64,000 bases of DNA from positions 1 to 64,000 of the forward strand of contig NZ_BCBA01000005.1 in NCBI RefSeq assembly GCF_001320245.1, read 5' to 3'. A program made the translations under genes and the position numbers. The stretch is from Pseudomonas sp. NBRC 111124. GTDB taxonomy: Bacteria > Pseudomonadota > Gammaproteobacteria > Pseudomonadales > Pseudomonadaceae. Below the pieces are notes generated by a model, which was not told the origin of the DNA, did no database searches, and worked only from the letters and a program-made list of their open reading frames with translations. Below, piece after piece: positions 44,568 to 55,274 of this stretch (position 1 is the stretch's first letter; every line of letters starts with the position of its first letter).

Positions 44568-44686
44568 GGGGCTGCGTTCAGGCCCCTTCGCGGGTAAACC
44601 CGCTCCCACAGGGGCCGCGCAAACGCTGATACCTGCACAGTACCTGTGGGAACGGGTTTACCCGCGAAGGGCTGCAACGCAGCCCC
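44568..44686. repeat. Composite REP element with nested outer inverted repeat
   Basis: The REP arms (44585-44612 and 44643-44670) are CCTTCGCGGGTAAACCCGC and its complement with one mismatch near the centre. An additional 11-bp repeat GGGGCTGCGTT (44568-44578) / AACGCAGCCCC (44676-44686) encloses them. The whole 119-bp unit can form a long cruciform between convergent tetR and ssuF. Confidence 0.85.
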
Positions 44687-44700
44687 AGTCACGAAGTGCA

Positions 44701-44916
44701 TCACAGCTTGGCGATGGACACTTCAGTCGATTTCACAAAGGCAATCACTTCGCTGCCTACTTGCAGCTCCAGCTCACGCACGGAGCGGGTGGTGATGACC
44801 GAGGTGACGACACCCGAGGCGGTCTGCACGTCGATTTCCGACAGTACCGGGCCTTCGAGGATTTCTTTCACGGTGCCTTTGAACTGGTTACGGACGTTGA
44901 TGGCTTTGATGGTCAT
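44701..44916 (-). CDS. ssuF: SsuF, small molybdopterin-binding-like (TOBE) protein of sulfonate metabolism
   Basis: The 71-residue protein is a single TOBE/Mop domain (INVRNQFKGTVKEILEGPV... ending EVIAFVKSTEVSIAKL). ssuF closes the ssu operon of P. putida and is reported to be required for sulfonate or sulfate-ester sulfur use there, though its biochemistry is unclear. It lies 44 bp after ssuB and is the last gene before a REP element. Confidence 0.93.
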   Translation of the reverse strand: MTIKAINVRNQFKGTVKEILEGPVLSEIDVQTASGVVTSVITTRSVRELELQVGSEVIAFVKSTEVSIAKL

Positions 44917-44960
44917 GGCTTGATTCCTTCTCGTTGGCTTCAGTCTGGTAGGTGAGTCAT

Positions 44961-45776
44961 TCAGTGCGCCCAACGCAACTGCGTGGGCAAAGGGGCTACA
45001 GGGTCCGGCTCGGGCGGGATGCCCGGTACTGATAGAACGCGGTTGAGCACTTCGCTTTCCAGCGCGGCCAGGCGGTGTGAACCACGCGCCCTTGGCCTTG
45101 CCAGGTCGACGGTGAGGTCCAGGCCGACTTCGCCGTCCTCGATCAGGATCACCCGATCGGCAACGGCCACCGCCTCGTTGACGTCGTGGGTCACCAGCAA
45201 CACGGTGAAGCCGTGCTGACGCCACAGGCGTTCGATCAGTTGCTGCATCTCGATGCGGGTCAGCGCATCCAGCGCGCCCAGCGGCTCGTCCAGCAGCAAC
45301 AGGCGCGGTTGGTGGATCAGGGCGCGGGCTAGGGCCACACGCTGCTTCTGGCCACCGGACAACGCCGCCGGCCATTCATGGGCGCGATCGGCCAGGCCGA
45401 CCGCCTCCAGGGCATCCAGTGCACGCTGGCGCCAGTCACCGCGCAGGCCCAGGCCGACGTTGTCGATCACCTTCTTCCAGGGCAGCAAGCGTGCATCCTG
45501 GAACATCAGGCGGGTTTCCTCGCGGGCCGCACTCAACGGCGCGGCACCGCCGAGCAACTCGCCGGAGGTCGGCAGATCGAGCCCGGCCAGCAGGCGCAGC
45601 AAGGTGCTCTTGCCGCAGCCACTGCGGCCGACGATGGCGACGAACTGACCGGCCGGGATGTGCAGGTCAATGCCCTTCAGCACTTCACGCTGGCCGAAGG
45701 CCTTGCGCAGGCCGTTGGCGGCCAGTGGGATGCCACGCAGCAGGCGCGGCGGCTGTTCTTTGAGCACCGTCATCAT
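44961..45776 (-). CDS. ssuB: Aliphatic sulfonate ABC transporter, ATP-binding subunit
   Basis: I chose ATG 45776, whose ATGA overlaps the ssuC stop; ATG 45773 is equally possible. The 271-residue ATPase has Walker [11 protein letters not shown]-loop, signature [16 protein letters not shown] and Walker [16 protein letters not shown]. With SsuA and SsuC it imports alkanesulfonates into the cytoplasm for desulfonation by SsuD. Confidence 0.95.
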   Translation of the reverse strand: MMTVLKEQPPRLLRGIPLAANGLRKAFGQREVLKGIDLHIPAGQFVAIVGRSGCGKSTLLRLLAGLDLPTSGELLGGAAPLSAAREETRLMFQDARLLPWKKVIDNVGLGLRGDWRQRALDALEAVGLADRAHEWPAALSGGQKQRVALARALIHQPRLLLLDEPLGALDALTRIEMQQLIERLWRQHGFTVLLVTHDVNEAVAVADRVILIEDGEVGLDLTVDLARPRARGSHRLAALESEVLNRVLSVPGIPPEPDPVAPLPTQLRWAH

Positions 45777-46570
45777 GCGCCCTCCTTCTTGGCTACCTGG
45801 TAGGCCGGGTGCCAGCGCAGCCATACCCGTTCCAGGCCGCGGGCGGCGAGGTCGGCGAGTTTGCCCAGTACGGCGTACAGAACGATCGCCAGTACCACCA
45901 CGTCGGTCTGCAGGAATTCACGGGCATTCATGGCCAGGTAACCGATACCGGCGTTGGCCGAAATGGTCTCGGCAACGATCAGCGTCAGCCACATGAAACC
46001 CAGCGCGAAACGCACGCCGACCAGGATCGACGGCAGCGCCCCAGGCAGGATCACCTGGCGGAACAGGCCGAAGCCGGACAGGCCGTAGCTGCGGGCCATC
46101 TCTACCAGTGCCGGGTCGACATTGCGGATGCCGTGGTAGGTATTCAGGTAGATCGGGAACAAGGTGCCCAGCGCGACCAGGAAGATCTTTGCCGACTCGT
46201 CGATACCGAACCACAGAATGACCAGCGGGATCAGCGCCAGGTGTGGCACGTTGCGGATCATCTGCACCGAGCTGTCGAGCAGGCGTTCGCCCCAGTTCGA
46301 CAGGCCAGTGATGAAGCCCAGCACCAGGCCAATGCTGCCGCCAATCACGAAGCCCAGCCCGGCGCGCCAGCCACTGATGGCCAAGTGGGTCCAGATCTCG
46401 CCGCTGCGCACCAGCTCGACACCGGCGCTGACCACCGCGCTCGGCGCCGGCAGGATGCGGGTCGACAGCCAGCCGGCGCTGACCGCCAGCTGCCAGGCCG
46501 CCAGCAGCAGCACCGGCAGTGCCCACGGCGCCAGGCGCTGGCTCAGGGTGGTGGAAGTTGTACGACTCAT
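45773..46570 (-). CDS. ssuC: Aliphatic sulfonate ABC transporter, permease
   Basis: The 265-residue membrane protein has about six transmembrane helices and the conserved EAA loop ([25 protein letters not shown]). It forms the inner-membrane channel of SsuABC. It is 10 bp from ssuD and overlaps ssuB by 4 nt. Confidence 0.95.
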   Translation of the reverse strand: MSRTTSTTLSQRLAPWALPVLLLAAWQLAVSAGWLSTRILPAPSAVVSAGVELVRSGEIWTHLAISGWRAGLGFVIGGSIGLVLGFITGLSNWGERLLDSSVQMIRNVPHLALIPLVILWFGIDESAKIFLVALGTLFPIYLNTYHGIRNVDPALVEMARSYGLSGFGLFRQVILPGALPSILVGVRFALGFMWLTLIVAETISANAGIGYLAMNAREFLQTDVVVLAIVLYAVLGKLADLAARGLERVWLRWHPAYQVAKKEGA

Positions 46571-46580
46571 GGCCCGGCCC

Positions 46581-47729
46581 TCAGCTCTGCGCGACGGACT
46601 TGGGCAAGATGTCGTTGGCGACCATTTCCCCGAACGGGCTCACGTAGCCGCCAGTCTTGGGCTGCTCCGGGCGTTGCACATCGATGTGCGGGAACAGCAG
46701 TTCGGCAACCCGATACGACTCTTCCAGGTGTGGGTAACCGGAGAAGATGAAGGTATCGATACCCAGCTCGGCGTATTCCTTGACCCGCGCAGCCACGGTC
46801 GGGCCGTCGCCGACCAGCGCCGTACCTGCACCGCCACGCACCAGGCCGACACCGGCCCAGAGGTTGGGGCTGACTTCCAGGTTGTCGCGGTTGCCCTTGT
46901 GCAGGGCTGCCATGCGCTGCTGGCCGACCGAGTCGAAACGGGCCAGCGAGGCCTGGGCACGGGCGATGGTGTCGTCGTCCAGGTGCGAGATCAGTTTGTC
47001 TGCGGCCGCCCAGGCTTCCTCGTTGGTTTCGCGCACGATGACATGCAGGCGGATGCCAAAGCGGACCTCGCGGCCCTGAGCGGCAGCCTTTTCACGCACC
47101 TGGGCGATCTTCTCGGCAACAGCGCTCGGCGGCTCACCCCAGGTCAGGTACAGCTCGACCTGCTCGGCGGCGAGGTCCTGGGCGGCTTCGGAGGAGCCAC
47201 CGAAGTACAGCGGCGGACGCGGTTGCTGAATGGGCGGATAGAGCAGCTTGGCGCCCTTCACCTGAATGTGCTTGCCGTCGTAGTCGACGTTCTCGCCTTC
47301 CAGCACCTTGCGCCAGATACGCGTGAACTCGACCGAGGCTTCGTAGCGCTCCTGATGGTTCAGGTGCAGGCCGTCACCGGCCAGCTCGTCCGGGTCGCCA
47401 CCGGTCACCAGGTTGAACAGCGCACGGCCGTTGGACAAGCGATCAAGGGTCGCAGCCTGGCGTGCAGCCACGGTTGGCGAAATGATGCCTGGGCGCAGGG
47501 CGACCAGGAACTTCAGGCGCTGGGTCACCGGAATCAGCGACGCCGCCACCAGCCAGGAGTCCTCGCAGGAGCGCCCGGTAGGGATCAGCACACCGCCGAA
47601 GCCAAGGCGGTCGGCGGCCTGGGCGATCTGCTGCAGGTAACCGTGATCGACCGCGCGGGCGCCGTCGGAAGTGCCCAGGTACTTGCCGTCACCGTGGGTA
47701 GGGAGGAACCAGAAAATGTTAAGGCTCAT
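46581..47729 (-). CDS. ssuD: FMNH2-dependent alkanesulfonate monooxygenase
   Basis: I chose ATG 47729 ([19 protein letters not shown]) with GGAGAC upstream; the longer frame is leader. The 382-residue two-component flavin monooxygenase of the luciferase-like class cleaves alkanesulfonates to sulfite and aldehyde. Family blocks are [15 protein letters not shown] and [17 protein letters not shown]. It depends on reduced FMN from a reductase (SsuE), which is not encoded in this operon or elsewhere in the window. Confidence 0.96.
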   Translation of the reverse strand: MSLNIFWFLPTHGDGKYLGTSDGARAVDHGYLQQIAQAADRLGFGGVLIPTGRSCEDSWLVAASLIPVTQRLKFLVALRPGIISPTVAARQAATLDRLSNGRALFNLVTGGDPDELAGDGLHLNHQERYEASVEFTRIWRKVLEGENVDYDGKHIQVKGAKLLYPPIQQPRPPLYFGGSSEAAQDLAAEQVELYLTWGEPPSAVAEKIAQVREKAAAQGREVRFGIRLHVIVRETNEEAWAAADKLISHLDDDTIARAQASLARFDSVGQQRMAALHKGNRDNLEVSPNLWAGVGLVRGGAGTALVGDGPTVAARVKEYAELGIDTFIFSGYPHLEESYRVAELLFPHIDVQRPEQPKTGGYVSPFGEMVANDILPKSVAQS

Positions 47730-47789
47730 TGGAGTTGTCTCCTCAAGGGTGGCGAGGGCCAGGGCGGCGCCCTGGCGCAGGCGAATCAA

Positions 47790-48755
47790 TCAAGGCGCGG
47801 TGGCGACCTTGGCTGGGGGTGTCCAGATCACGTCCTTGATGCTCAGCGGCTTGGGAATCAGCTTGAGCGCCTGGAAGGTGTCGGCAATCTTCTGTTGAGC
47901 GGCCACCACTTGCGGGGTGAGCGGCTGGGCACCGTAGCCCTGGCGTTTAACCGAGGTCAGGGTGATGTCGGCGGGCAGGCCTAGCAGCGGCGCGACCTGA
48001 TCGGTGACCTCCTGCGGGTTGGCCTGAGACCACTGGCCCACGGCGCGTACTTCGTCGATGAGGGTGCTGATGACTGCCGGGTGCTGGGTGGCGTAGTTGC
48101 GGGTAGCCAGGTAGAACTGGTGGTTGTCGACCAAGCCCTTGCCATCACGCAGGGTACGGGCCTGCAATTGTTGCTCGGCGGCCGCCTGGTACGGGTCCCA
48201 GATCACCCAGGCATCGACACTGCCACGTTCGAAAGCGGCACGGGCATCGGCAGGGGGCAGGTAGACGGGCTGGATGTCGCTGTAATTGAGGCCGGCATCT
48301 TCCAGGGCGCGGACCAGCAGGTAGTGAACGTTGGAGCCTTTGTTGAGGGCGACTTTCTTGCCTTTGAGCTCTTTCACCGACTGGACCGGCGAGCCCTTCG
48401 GCACGAGGATGGCTTCGCTGTGCGGCGCTGGCGGCTCGTAGGCTACGTAGAGCAGATCGGCGCCAGCAGCCTGGGCGAATACCGGTGGGGTCTCGCCGGT
48501 GACACCGAAGTCGATGGACCCGACGTTGAGCCCTTCGAGCAGCTGCGGGCCGCCAGGGAACTCGGTCCACTGCACTTGCACGCCCTGCTCGGCCAGGCGC
48601 TTCTCCAGCGTGCCCTTGGCCTTGAGCAGCACCAGGGTGCCGTATTTCTGATAACCGATACGCAGGCTCTCGGCCTGGGCTTGGGTGATGGCGCCGAAGG
48701 ACACAGCCGCCGCAAACAGGGCGACCAGACCACGACGCAAGAAGACTGTGCGCAT
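47790..48755 (-). CDS. ssuA: Aliphatic sulfonate ABC transporter, substrate-binding protein
   Basis: The 321-residue periplasmic protein has a signal peptide (cleaved after ITQAQA) and the nitrate/sulfonate-binding fold (LRIGYQKYGTLVLLKAKGTLEKRL..., then EFPGGPQLLEGLNVGSIDFGVTGETPPVFAQAAGA). It captures alkanesulfonates for SsuBC. It is the first gene of the minus-strand operon; the 283 bp upstream contain a terminator and an A/T-rich motif but no ssuE. Confidence 0.95.
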   Translation of the reverse strand: MRTVFLRRGLVALFAAAVSFGAITQAQAESLRIGYQKYGTLVLLKAKGTLEKRLAEQGVQVQWTEFPGGPQLLEGLNVGSIDFGVTGETPPVFAQAAGADLLYVAYEPPAPHSEAILVPKGSPVQSVKELKGKKVALNKGSNVHYLLVRALEDAGLNYSDIQPVYLPPADARAAFERGSVDAWVIWDPYQAAAEQQLQARTLRDGKGLVDNHQFYLATRNYATQHPAVISTLIDEVRAVGQWSQANPQEVTDQVAPLLGLPADITLTSVKRQGYGAQPLTPQVVAAQQKIADTFQALKLIPKPLSIKDVIWTPPAKVATAP

Positions 48756-48920
48756 GGCGCTCTCCTGTGCGATTGAGGTTCGGGTTGCACCTGCTTGCCT
48801 CGTTGACGGGCGAGTAAGGTGGTGGAGCGAATGGCGCGGCCGGTCAGTGGTGTCGGCGTTGCCTTGTGTTCTGTTGGAGTGACATTACCAGCCTGCACAT
48901 ATATCTAGAAATCATATTTT

Positions 48921-48950
48921 TTCATTTGTTTATTCCTTTTTGGATTTATC
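48921..48950 (-). promoter_or_regulatory. A/T-rich candidate regulatory site upstream of ssuA
   Basis: On the minus strand this reads AAATCCAAAAAGGAATAAAC and continues A/T-rich, resembling the elements upstream of tauA and of the gene at 61115. It lies about 165-195 bp before ssuA. Confidence 0.45.
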
Positions 48951-48974
48951 CGACCTTATTCCCACAGGCATAAA

Positions 48975-48999
48975 AAAGGGCCGTCGAAACGGCCCGAAA
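48975..48999 (-). terminator. Rho-independent terminator of lsfA
   Basis: On the minus strand GGGCCGT/ACGGCCC with a 4-nt loop is followed by TTTTTT. Confidence 0.85.
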
Positions 49000-49038
49000 A
49001 TCCCTGCTATGGCTAAGAGCAATGCAACGAGGAATTCA

Positions 49039-49677
49039 TCAACGATTAGGTTGCGGGGTCAGCCGCAGATAGGGTTTCACTGCCCGATAACCTTTCGGGA
49101 AGCGCTGCTTGATCTCGTCTTCGTCCTTCAGCGAGGGCACGATCACCACCTCATCGCCGTCCTGCCAGTTACCTGGTGTGGCGACCTTGTGGTTGTCGGT
49201 GAGCTGCAGCGAATCGATCACCCGCAGGATCTCGTTGAAGTTGCGCCCGGTACTGGCCGGATAGGTAATGGTCAGGCGCACCTTCTTGTTCGGGTCGATG
49301 ACGAAAAGCGAACGCACGGTAAGGGTGTCGTTGGCATTGGGGTGAATCAGGTCGTAGAGGTCGGAGACCTTGCGGTCGGCGTCGGCAATGATCGGGAAGT
49401 TGACCACAGTGTTCTGGGTCTCGTTGATATCCTCGATCCACTTGTGGTGCGAATCGACCGGGTCGACCGACAGGGCGATAGCCTTCACGCCGCGCTTGGC
49501 GAAGTCTTCCTTGAGCTTGGCGGTCAGGCCCAGTTCGGTGGTGCACACCGGGGTGAAGTCCGCCGGGTGGGAGAACAGCACACCCCAGCTGTTGCCCAGC
49601 CATTCGTGGAAGCGGATCTTGCCTTCACTGGATTCCTGCTCGAAGTCCGGGGCGATGTCGCCGAGTTTGAGGCTCAT
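49039..49677 (-). CDS. lsfA: 1-Cys peroxiredoxin LsfA
   Basis: The 212-residue Prx6-type peroxidase has the catalytic Cys45 in PADFTPVCTTELG and the C-terminal domain ending LRLTPQPNR. LsfA is a sulfur-starvation-induced thiol peroxidase that removes hydroperoxides formed by the oxygenases of this regime. It lies upstream of ssuA with its own terminator, so it is a separate unit. Confidence 0.95.
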   Translation of the reverse strand: MSLKLGDIAPDFEQESSEGKIRFHEWLGNSWGVLFSHPADFTPVCTTELGLTAKLKEDFAKRGVKAIALSVDPVDSHHKWIEDINETQNTVVNFPIIADADRKVSDLYDLIHPNANDTLTVRSLFVIDPNKKVRLTITYPASTGRNFNEILRVIDSLQLTDNHKVATPGNWQDGDEVVIVPSLKDEDEIKQRFPKGYRAVKPYLRLTPQPNR

Positions 49678-49759
49678 GGGTACGGCTCCTATGCTGTGTT
49701 CTGGGCTGTGTTCTGCCTTATGGATTCAATGTGCCTGTATTCGATGAGAAATAAAAAGA

Positions 49760-49790
49760 ATAAATAATGATTTATTTATAACTTTTGCGC
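49760..49790 (-). promoter_or_regulatory. A/T-rich candidate regulatory site upstream of lsfA
   Basis: On the minus strand it reads GCGCAAAAGTTATAAATAAA and continues TCATTATTTATTC. This is similar in core (AAAAGTTA...TAAATAA) to the elements at tauA and 61.0 kb. It lies about 85-110 bp before lsfA. Confidence 0.45.
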
Positions 49791-49811
49791 ATACCGAATT
49801 GTGGCCACAAA

Positions 49812-49836
49812 AAAGCCTCGCACTAGGCGAGGCTTT
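49812..49836 (-). terminator. Rho-independent terminator of the OprE-like porin gene
   Basis: On the minus strand AAAGCCTCG/CGAGGCTTT around a 7-nt loop is followed by TTTTT. Confidence 0.82.
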
Positions 49837-49851
49837 CTATGTGGCTACGGC

Positions 49852-51183
49852 TTACAGGAAGCTGTAAGTGTAGTTCACGATGAAGCGAGCCTGATCCTGG
49901 TCGGCGCTGGCCTCGTTGCTACCGCCACGGTAGACGCCCTGACGCAGGCTGAAGCCCAGGCCTTTGAGGGTGCCTTCCTGAATGGTGTAGTCGACGCGTG
50001 CGTCACGTTCCCACTCGTTGTAGGTGCCGTGGCCGCTCTTGTAGCGAATGTCGTCACCGCGCAGGTAGGCAATCGAGGCCTTCAGGCCTGGAACGCCCAG
50101 CGAGGCGAAGTCATAGGAGTACTGACCGAAGTTGGTGTTCTCACCGGCACGGGCAAACTGGTTGATCATGCTGTCGGTGAACAGGTAGAAGCTGGAACCA
50201 CCGGCGCCTTCAGGACGGTTGTTGCCATCAACAACGTTACCCTGGTTCAGCCAGACGAAACCGCCGTCGTCGCTGACTTGCTGACGACCGAGCATGAGCG
50301 CGTGGCCACCCAGGGTGTAGGTGAACATGGCAGACCAGGTCTTGTTGTCGATCTTGCCAGTGTTCTTGGCGTAGCCGCCGTTGTTGTTGAAGTTGTAGCC
50401 GCCGCCGTGACCGTTGTTGCCGTCGCTGCTGCTGTCGAAGTAGCGCAGGTCGGTCTTGAACGACTGGTCGTCAGCGATCTTGAAGACGTGGGTCGCACCC
50501 AGGAAGTGCTGCTTGTAGAAGTCTTCCAGGTTCGAGTAGTAATACTGCAGGGTCAGGTCTGGAGTGAGCTTGTAATCCAGGCCGCCGTAGCGGAACTTGT
50601 TGCTGTCGGCAGTAGCGCCCGCGACCGACAGACCGGTGCGGTTGCTCGAAGCACGGCCCATGGCGTGGGTCAGCTGACCGGCGTTGACGGTCAGGTTGTC
50701 GATTTCCTTCGACTGGATGGTGCCACCCTCGAAGGTCTGCGGCAGCAGACGACCGTCGTTGGAGACCAGGATCGGCAGGTTTGGCGCCAGGGCGCTACCG
50801 AAGTGAACCTCGGTCTTCGAGAAGCGGGCCTTGGCGTTGGCGCCGAAGCGTGCCCACTGGTCTACGGCCGAACCGTCGCTGTCGCTTGGGAAGAAGGTGC
50901 CGACATCAGGGTGGTGGCCTTTGCCGCCATCCAGGTGAATACCCCACAGGGCCTGGGCGTCTACACCGAAACCAACGGTGCCTGGAGTGAAACCGGAGAT
51001 GTAGTCGAGCTTGAAGCCCTGACCCGACTCACGGTTGTCAGCGCCACCATCACGGTTGTCGTTGTTGAAGTACATGGTGCGCGAGCTCAGCGACAGTTTG
51101 CTGTCTTCGACGAAACCGGCGGCACCTGCTGCTTGGGCGAAAACCCCCACTGCCACGGCCAGAGCCAGGCTGGACTTGTACAT
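49852..51183 (-). CDS. oprE: OprD-family outer-membrane porin (OprE-like)
   Basis: The 443-residue precursor has a signal peptide (cleavage after GAAG-like site, about residue 22), the OprD opening AGFVEDSKLSLSSRTMYFNNDN and the terminal strand ARFIVNYTYSFL. By sequence it is a second OprD-family porin distinct from the one at 12.6 kb. Its place between lsfA and tauA suggests a role as an outer-membrane entry route for sulfonates or related anions, which is inference. Confidence 0.87.
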   Translation of the reverse strand: MYKSSLALAVAVGVFAQAAGAAGFVEDSKLSLSSRTMYFNNDNRDGGADNRESGQGFKLDYISGFTPGTVGFGVDAQALWGIHLDGGKGHHPDVGTFFPSDSDGSAVDQWARFGANAKARFSKTEVHFGSALAPNLPILVSNDGRLLPQTFEGGTIQSKEIDNLTVNAGQLTHAMGRASSNRTGLSVAGATADSNKFRYGGLDYKLTPDLTLQYYYSNLEDFYKQHFLGATHVFKIADDQSFKTDLRYFDSSSDGNNGHGGGYNFNNNGGYAKNTGKIDNKTWSAMFTYTLGGHALMLGRQQVSDDGGFVWLNQGNVVDGNNRPEGAGGSSFYLFTDSMINQFARAGENTNFGQYSYDFASLGVPGLKASIAYLRGDDIRYKSGHGTYNEWERDARVDYTIQEGTLKGLGFSLRQGVYRGGSNEASADQDQARFIVNYTYSFL

Positions 51184-51682
51184 GTTTTGCTCCTCTACGT
51201 TCTAATTCTTGTGTATCTCTGGCGGCAGGATCTGTTGCCCCGCTCTACCGTGGATGGGCGATTAGCCCCAAAGCGTGACCATTTAGTCAATCATTTCTAA
51301 ACATTTCTCGACTTTGGTCTAAGACGCCCCTGCGCTACAGGATAATGACAATCCTATAAATCCAAAATGACCGTTTTATGAATTTGTAAGATTTTTACGG
51401 AATAACGTAGGAACCTTCACTGCGAAAAGTTGTATCGGCGCTGTCAATCATACCTTTAGGTTATTTGCAAACGTTTGCCGACCAGCAGCCGATCACCCGC
51501 CCTTTCAAAGGGAAAAAAGACTAGCAGCAGATCACGCTTGCGCCAGCCGCCTTTTCCGGCACTGGCCAGGGTTAAAGCGTTTGGCTCCTAAGCTAATTCT
51601 AAAAAGTTATTTATTTTCCAATTCTTAGATCATCTAGTCTTCTCGCCATCCAAGACCCTTATTGCCTGACGAGAGGTTCACC
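51184..51682. other. 499-bp intergenic region between divergent oprE-like gene and tauA
   Basis: No gene is visible. It contains a 13-nt CCCTTTcAAAGGG repeat (51500-51512) followed by A6, and the A/T-rich motif at 51596-51625 in front of tauA. The first about 200 bp are A/T-rich and probably hold the porin promoter. Confidence 0.55.
51596..51625 (+). promoter_or_regulatory. A/T-rich candidate CysB-type site upstream of tauA
   Basis: The element reads ATTCTAAAAAGTTATTTATT and continues TTCCAATTCT, ending 58 bp before the tauA ATG. ATTCYAAAAAGTTA...TTTATT recurs at 60990-61009 before the DszC-like operon. Confidence 0.5.
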
Positions 51683-52654
51683 ATGATCCCGCATGCTCCG
51701 CTGCGCCTGTTCGCTGCCCTGACCCTCGCCAGCACCAGCTGGTTGGCCCAGGCTGCCGACCTCACCGTTGCCTACCAGACTACCGTCGACCCGGCCAAGG
51801 TGGCCCAGGTCGATGGCAACTATGAAAAGGCCAGCAAGACCAGCATCGACTGGCGCAAGTTCGATAACGGCGCGGACGTTATCACCGCCGTGGCCAGCGG
51901 CGACGTGCAGATCGGCTACCTCGGTTCCAGCCCGCTGGCTGCTGCCGCCACCCGCAAGCTGCCGGTCGAGACCTTCCTCATCGCCACCCAGATCGGTGCT
52001 GGCGAGGCACTGGTCGCTCGCGACAACATCAAGACCCCGCAGGACCTGATCGGCAAGAAAGTCGCCGTGCCGTTCGTTTCCACCGGCCACTACAGCCTGC
52101 TGGCCGCGCTGAAAAGCTGGAACATCGACCCGTCCAAGGTACAGATCCTCAACCTCGCACCGCCGGCGATCATCGCAGCCTGGAAGCGCGGCGACATCGA
52201 TGCCACCTACGTGTGGGACCCGGCTCTGGGCGTGGCCAAGGAAAACGGCAAGGTGCTGATCACCTCGGGCGAGCTGGCCGAAAAAGGCGCACCGACGTTC
52301 GATGCCTGGATCGTGCGCAAGGACTTCGCCGCCAAGCACCCGGAGGTGGTCAAGGCCTTCGCCAAGGTCACCCTCGACGCCTACGCCGACTACCGCAAGG
52401 ACCCAAAAGCCTGGCTGGCCAACCAGGACAATGTGGCCAAGCTGGCCAAGCTGTCCGGCGCCAAACCGGCTGATATCCCGGTACTGCTGCAGGGCAACGT
52501 CTACCCGCTGGCCGCCGACCAGGCCAAGGAGCTGGGCGCACCCACCACCCAGGCGCTGACCGACACGGCCACCTTCCTCAAGCAACAAGGCAAGGTCGAC
52601 GCGGTGCTGCCGGACTACTCGCCCTACGTCAGCGACAAATTCCTTCCAAACTGA
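51683..52654 (+). CDS. tauA: Taurine ABC transporter, substrate-binding protein
   Basis: I chose ATG 51683 ([10 protein letters not shown]) with GAGAGG upstream; an earlier start would lack a leader. The 323-residue periplasmic protein has a signal peptide (cleaved after WLAQA) and the taurine-binding fold ([17 protein letters not shown]..., then [21 protein letters not shown]). It captures taurine for TauBC. It starts the tauABCD operon and is A/T-motif-preceded, as expected for a sulfur-starvation gene. Confidence 0.95.
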   Translation: MIPHAPLRLFAALTLASTSWLAQAADLTVAYQTTVDPAKVAQVDGNYEKASKTSIDWRKFDNGADVITAVASGDVQIGYLGSSPLAAAATRKLPVETFLIATQIGAGEALVARDNIKTPQDLIGKKVAVPFVSTGHYSLLAALKSWNIDPSKVQILNLAPPAIIAAWKRGDIDATYVWDPALGVAKENGKVLITSGELAEKGAPTFDAWIVRKDFAAKHPEVVKAFAKVTLDAYADYRKDPKAWLANQDNVAKLAKLSGAKPADIPVLLQGNVYPLAADQAKELGAPTTQALTDTATFLKQQGKVDAVLPDYSPYVSDKFLPN

Positions 52655-52667
52655 TTCGGAGCCTGTC

Positions 52668-53456
52668 ATGGCCTTGCTCGAACTGGAGCGCATCAGCGCA
52701 CAGTACCCTGGCGCCACCGCCCCGGTGCTGGCCGACATCAACCTGAGCCTTGGGCCACGCCAGCTGCTGGTGGCTCTGGGGCCATCCGGCAGCGGCAAGA
52801 CCTCGCTGCTGAACCTGATCGCCGGCTTCGTCGCACCAAGCGCCGGGCGCATCACCCTCGACAGCGTGCCGGTGCAAGGCCCCGGTGCCGAGCGCGGCGT
52901 GGTATTCCAGGATGATGCATTGCTGCCATGGCAGAACGTGCTGGGCAACGTTGCCTTCGGCCTGGAGCTGGCCGGCGTGCCCCGCGCCCAGCGTGAGGCC
53001 AAGGCCCGGGAGATGCTGGCACTGGTTGACCTCGACGGCTTCGGCGAGCGGCGCATCTGGCAACTGTCCGGTGGCCAGAAGCAGCGCGTTGGCCTGGCCC
53101 GAGCGCTGGCTGCCGACCCGCGGGTGTTGTTGATGGACGAACCGTTCGGCGCCCTCGACGCCTTCACCCGTGAACAGATGCAGGAGCTGTTGCTGCAGGT
53201 CTGGCAACGCACCGCCAAACCGGTGTTCCTGATTACCCACGACATCGAGGAAGCGGTGTTCCTGGCCAGCGAGCTGGTGCTGCTGGCGCCCAATCCCGGC
53301 CGCGTGGTCGAGCGCCTGCAGCTGGACTTCGGCCAGCGCTACGCGGCGGGCGAGTCGGCCCGGGCGATCAAGTCCGACCCACGCTTCATCGAAACCCGCG
53401 AGCATGTGCTGGCCCGCGTATTCTCCCAACGCCAAAGCCTGCAGGAGCACGCATGA
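52668..53456 (+). CDS. tauB: Taurine ABC transporter, ATP-binding subunit
   Basis: The 262-residue ATPase has Walker [10 protein letters not shown], signature [15 protein letters not shown] and Walker [16 protein letters not shown]. It lies 13 bp after tauA and overlaps tauC by 4 nt. Confidence 0.95.
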   Translation: MALLELERISAQYPGATAPVLADINLSLGPRQLLVALGPSGSGKTSLLNLIAGFVAPSAGRITLDSVPVQGPGAERGVVFQDDALLPWQNVLGNVAFGLELAGVPRAQREAKAREMLALVDLDGFGERRIWQLSGGQKQRVGLARALAADPRVLLMDEPFGALDAFTREQMQELLLQVWQRTAKPVFLITHDIEEAVFLASELVLLAPNPGRVVERLQLDFGQRYAAGESARAIKSDPRFIETREHVLARVFSQRQSLQEHA

Positions 53457-54292
53457 GCAGCCTGGATCTGCCGGTTGCCGGCAAACGCGACAACCAAGCC
53501 CGGCCCGCCCCTCAGGCCCGCCGCCCCTTGTCTACCCGCTGGATCAGCACCCTGACCCTGGCTAGCCTGCTGCTCGCCTGGTGGCTGGTAACGGCTGCCG
53601 GCTGGATCGAGCCGCTGTTCCTGCCCTCGCCCGGCGATATCCTGGCCAAGGCCTGGATCCTGCTCACCCAAGGTTACATGGACGCCAGCCTGTGGCAGCA
53701 CCTGGGCGCCAGCCTCGGCCGCATCGGCCTGGCCCTGGCCGCAGCGACCCTGACCGCCATCCCGGTCGGTATCGCCATCGGCTACAACCGCGTGGCCCGC
53801 GGCATCCTCGACCCGCTGATCGAGTTCTACCGGCCGATCCCGCCGCTGGCCTACCTGCCACTGATCGTCATCTGGTGCGGCATTGGCGAGCTGTCCAAGG
53901 TGCTGCTGATCTACCTGGCGATCTTCGCCCCGATCGCCATCGCCACCGCCACCGGCGTGCGCACCGTCGACCCGGCCAAGTTGCGCGCGGCGCAGTCGCT
54001 GGGTGCAAGTAAGGCGCAGCTGATCCGCCACGTGATCCTGCCCAGTGCCCTGCCCGACATCCTGACCGGCGTGCGCATTGGCCTGGGCGTCGGCTGGTCG
54101 ACCCTGGTCGCCGCCGAACTGATCGCCGCCACCAGCGGCCTGGGCTTCATGGTGCAGTCGGCGGCGCAGTTCCTGGTTACCGATGTCGTGGTGCTGGGCA
54201 TCCTGCTGATTGCCCTGATCGCCTTCGCCCTGGAGATGGGCCTGCGCGCCCTGCAACGCAAGCTGGTGCCCTGGCACGGCCAGAGCCACTGA
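53453..54292 (+). CDS. tauC: Taurine ABC transporter, permease
   Basis: The 279-residue inner-membrane permease has about six hydrophobic helices and the EAA loop ([25 protein letters not shown]). With TauB it moves taurine from TauA into the cytoplasm. It is overlapped by tauB (ATGA) and lies 45 bp before tauD. Confidence 0.95.
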   Translation: MSSLDLPVAGKRDNQARPAPQARRPLSTRWISTLTLASLLLAWWLVTAAGWIEPLFLPSPGDILAKAWILLTQGYMDASLWQHLGASLGRIGLALAAATLTAIPVGIAIGYNRVARGILDPLIEFYRPIPPLAYLPLIVIWCGIGELSKVLLIYLAIFAPIAIATATGVRTVDPAKLRAAQSLGASKAQLIRHVILPSALPDILTGVRIGLGVGWSTLVAAELIAATSGLGFMVQSAAQFLVTDVVVLGILLIALIAFALEMGLRALQRKLVPWHGQSH

Positions 54293-55171
<879 letters not shown>

Positions 55172-55188
55172 GGTTTCCTGCGCGGGCC

Positions 55189-55264
55189 TCTTCGCGGGAC
55201 AAGCCCGCTCCTACAAGGGCAATGCGATTCCCTGTAGGAGCGGGCTTGCCCCGCGAAGAAGCCG
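55189..55264. repeat. REP inverted pair between tauD and the BCCT gene
   Basis: Arms at 55191-55215 and 55233-55257 (TTCGCGGGACAAGCCCGCTC and complement, one mismatch) enclose 17 bp. GCC tails lie outside. It separates convergent tauD and the BCCT gene. Confidence 0.87.
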
Positions 55265-55274
55265 GAACAGGTTG

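Noticed and set aside
51500..51512. CCCTTTCAAAGGG as a terminator
   Set aside because: The stem is only 6 bp with a 1-nt centre and it ends no gene; it is kept only as a note in the intergenic description.
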